Origin: Luteibaculum oceani
Lineage (GTDB): Bacteria > Bacteroidota > Bacteroidia > Flavobacteriales_D > Luteibaculaceae
Length of the DNA: 64,000 bases
Direction of reading: 5' to 3'
Assembly: GCF_007995015.1 (NCBI RefSeq)
Contig: NZ_VORB01000011.1
Location: forward strand, 1 to 64,000
In this document: positions 62,168 through 64,000 of the stretch, in pieces
Numbering within the stretch: position 1 is the stretch's first letter
How the letters are laid out: each line of letters begins with the position of its first letter
Made by a program: the position numbers and the translations under genes
Notes under the pieces: generated by a model
What the model was told of the DNA's origin: nothing
What the model saw: the letters and a program-made list of their open reading frames with translations, nothing else
Databases searched by the model: none

Positions 62168-63176
62168 GCCGAGTGATTTCAACCTCAAATAGAGAGGATA
62201 GGATGAATGACATGTAATAGGCAAAAATGGGTAGGAGTAAATACAACATCCGCGCTAGCTCTCCAGATAGAATGGCATGACTAAATATTATCCCTATAAA
62301 TACCATAATATCCCATCTAAACGCAGGGAATTTTGATCTGTATTTTTTAATCAGAGCTAAAGCCAAAAGCAAGTTGAAAAATCCCGCAACCGACCATAAC
62401 TCGTATAAGCCATGGAAGCTAAATAGTCGTGTTAAGGAGCCTGGGATATGTTGAATGTGATTTCCGTCGGCAACGTAACTTTCTAGCGGGTCTAGTCCTG
62501 CCATTAAATCAATTCCGTAGCGAAGTGAAAAATTAAATAATCCCGAAATCATTAACCAAAAACATAGTTGAATTAGGCTTAAGGGACAGAACAAAAAGAA
62601 TAGTGGTATAAAAAGGACGAAGGATTCCTTTGCAATAGGCCCTAATAAAAGGCAGAGTATAAAAAGTCGCTTGTTACCTGTTGCAAAGGCGTAAAGAAAG
62701 GAACATATTACCAAAAAATAGAGGCTGTCAACCAATGGTAACCCCGCGAAATAAGGAGTCCATCTGCTACCCAAAACAAGAAGGGGAGCTATAAGTGCAA
62801 TCCAAAAATTAAGTCCTTGAACTCTAAGCCATTTTAGAAGCACCAGGCAGGATAAAGCCATAATGCTGCAGTTAACTATAAGAAAGGAGAGCCCCAAAGT
62901 AAAGTTGGGTCCGGGGAAATCCCATGGTTGAATCGTTTTTAAAGGAGTAAGCAAAATGTGCAGTCCACCGGATAAAAACGGAATAATAAATCGGTAACGT
63001 CGAACCGGAGAATCATTAAAATCTAATTCCGCTAGTTTTAAATAGCTTAAAATATCTGGATTAGCTTCTAAATTGTAGCTATACTCACTAAATAAAGCAA
63101 ATGCGGGTCCAAACAATAGTGCGAAGAAACAGAACCACAATAAAAGGTCTTCCTTTTTTGGGTTAAGGCTTTTCAT
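62145..63176 (-). CDS. Polytopic membrane protein, unknown function
   Basis: 343 residues with about eight to ten hydrophobic segments (LLLWFCFFALLFGPAFALF, FWIALIAPLLVLGSRW, LYFLVICSFLYAFATG, FVLFIPLFFLFC and others). A WTPYFAGLPLVDSLYF segment resembles motifs of integral-membrane glycosyltransferase-like proteins, but I cannot assign a family. It overlaps trmH by 14 bases, suggesting coupling. Confidence 0.7.
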   Translation of the reverse strand: MKSLNPKKEDLLLWFCFFALLFGPAFALFSEYSYNLEANPDILSYLKLAELDFNDSPVRRYRFIIPFLSGGLHILLTPLKTIQPWDFPGPNFTLGLSFLIVNCSIMALSCLVLLKWLRVQGLNFWIALIAPLLVLGSRWTPYFAGLPLVDSLYFLVICSFLYAFATGNKRLFILCLLLGPIAKESFVLFIPLFFLFCPLSLIQLCFWLMISGLFNFSLRYGIDLMAGLDPLESYVADGNHIQHIPGSLTRLFSFHGLYELWSVAGFFNLLLALALIKKYRSKFPAFRWDIMVFIGIIFSHAILSGELARMLYLLLPIFAYYMSFILSSLFEVEITRPSDSLEF

Positions 63177-63843
63177 CTAAAATCTTTTTAAGGATTCCCT
63201 TTCCAGTTTTCCCAATGGATGAGGTAATCCACTTTATTTCAAGATCTAGTTTTTCTTCCTCGCTTAATTGCCAAGGAAGCTTTGAGCGATGCAATTTGGC
63301 AACGCTTTGTTGTAAAACTAAAGCGGCAGATACCGATATATTAAAGCTCTCCGTAAAGCCATAAATGGGGATGCGCAAGCGCTCATCGGCCAGATTAAGG
63401 GCAGTTTCACTCAAACCGTGGATTTCAGTACCAAACAAAAAGGCTGTAGGCTTGGTAATTTCAAAATCTGGCAATTCTACCGTGTGGTTATGGGGAGAGG
63501 TGGCTACCACATGAAATCCCTCAGATTTTAGATGCTTTATACAGGCCACCGTGTTATCCTCTTCGTCGGAATCGAAGCGGTCTACATCTACCCATTTATC
63601 CGATCCTTTTGAAATACTGTTGGCAACTTTGGCGTTGTACTTGTTTTCAATCACCGAAACTCGCTGAATCCCAAAACAGTCGCAAGATCTAATAACGGCT
63701 CCTGCATTTCTGTCTTGTTGTATATCCTCAACTGCGACTCTTACAAACTTGGTCCGCAATTGAATCACTTCATGTATTCTAGCGGCCCTTTCTTCAGTTA
63801 TATGTTCGCGCAGGGCAGAAATTATAGCTTGCTTAGATTTCAT
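63163..63843 (-). CDS. trmH: tRNA (guanosine-2'-O-)-methyltransferase, SpoU family
   Basis: 226 residues. SpoU motifs: QDRNAGAVIRSCDCFGIQ (motif 1), AFLFGTEIHGLSE (motif 2), and IPIYGFTESFNISVSAAL (motif 3). The trefoil-knot fold binds SAM; the length and motifs fit TrmH, which methylates G18 in the tRNA D-loop, though another RNA target is possible. Cotranscribed with the downstream membrane protein gene. Confidence 0.87.
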   Translation of the reverse strand: MKSKQAIISALREHITEERAARIHEVIQLRTKFVRVAVEDIQQDRNAGAVIRSCDCFGIQRVSVIENKYNAKVANSISKGSDKWVDVDRFDSDEEDNTVACIKHLKSEGFHVVATSPHNHTVELPDFEITKPTAFLFGTEIHGLSETALNLADERLRIPIYGFTESFNISVSAALVLQQSVAKLHRSKLPWQLSEEEKLDLEIKWITSSIGKTGKGILKKILDEKP

Positions 63844-63872
63844 TGCGGCAAATTAAAGTCATTTAGCTTTAA

Positions 63873-64000
63873 TTAAAGTCTATATAGCAAGTTGAAAAAT
63901 GGTGTAAAAGCCCCGTAATCTATACCGTTCGAAATAACCTTTCCAACTCCAGGAACTAAATATGCTTGGTTGAAAAACGGTCCTTTCTTTTTACTCCATA
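63873..64000 (-). CDS. Outer-membrane-type protein, C-terminal end, cut by the right edge
   Basis: A frame running in from the right edge ends at a stop at 63873-63875. The visible 41 residues read WSKKKGPFFNQAYLVPGVGKV and so on to AFTPFFNLLYRL, with alternating aromatic residues and a hydrophobic end as in outer membrane beta-barrels. The start is outside the window. It lies 29 bp upstream of trmH on the same strand and may be in the same operon. Confidence 0.55.
   Translation of the reverse strand, partial: WSKKKGPFFNQAYLVPGVGKVISNGIDYGAFTPFFNLLYRL

Overview
The window is a piece of a Bacteroidota chromosome, most likely a marine-type member of the Flavobacteriales. The evidence is six secreted proteins ending in type IX secretion (T9SS) C-terminal sorting domains, SprB-like and PKD modules, a split transketolase, a DAHP synthase fused to chorismate mutase, TonB-dependent receptors with carboxypeptidase-like N-terminal domains, and several promoters of the Bacteroidota form TTTG-N20-24-TAnnTTTG. 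Most of the window is ordinary core genome. The left edge is an insertion-sequence remnant, and the right edge cuts an outer-membrane protein gene.

Layout. 1-917: ISAon1-type transposase fragment, a 59-bp duplicated hairpin and non-coding DNA. 918-7121: secreted M43 metalloprotease, topoisomerase III, a T9SS cargo protein. 7183-11690: aromatic amino acid operon on the minus strand (pheA, DAHP synthase/chorismate mutase, aroB, aroA), preceded by two tandem leader peptides made largely of Phe, Tyr and Trp, each followed by its own terminator. 11890-17945: degenerate metallophosphoesterase, PLP decarboxylase, CoA-binding protein, fatty-acid hydroxylase, class III aminotransferase. 18003-19830: hipBA with palindromic operators. 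19835-27629: two large T9SS adhesin-like proteins flanking a small pinensin-like lanthipeptide precursor. 27764-32443: split transketolase, a DUF2807 protein, a GldL-like membrane protein bracketed by heptad/octad repeat arrays, and YchF.

32511-45077: two secreted proteins, topoisomerase IV (parE, parC), an ABC exporter with a TlpA-like thioredoxin, and a HisKA_2 kinase with a LytTR regulator. 45138-48422: a probable structured non-coding RNA, then a metal (probably copper) cluster of HYC_CC_PP protein, HMA-domain protein and TonB-dependent receptor. 48433-54787: MoeB/ThiF-rhodanese fusion, carbonic anhydrase, nitroreductase, pirin, YdeI-like protein, a second TonB-dependent receptor. 54987-59423: a three-gene type I secretion system whose ATPase has lost the usual catalytic residues. 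59420-64000: two PAS histidine kinases, a response regulator, a membrane protein, TrmH, and the cut outer-membrane gene.

The most interesting signals are the tandem aromatic leader peptides with attenuators (11395-11686), the orphan lanthipeptide precursor (22398-22634), the paired heptad/octad arrays (30436-30562 and 31144-31290), the candidate RNA at 45138-45278, and the degenerate secretion ATPase (54987-56684). All family assignments rest on reading motifs by eye; no database search was run.
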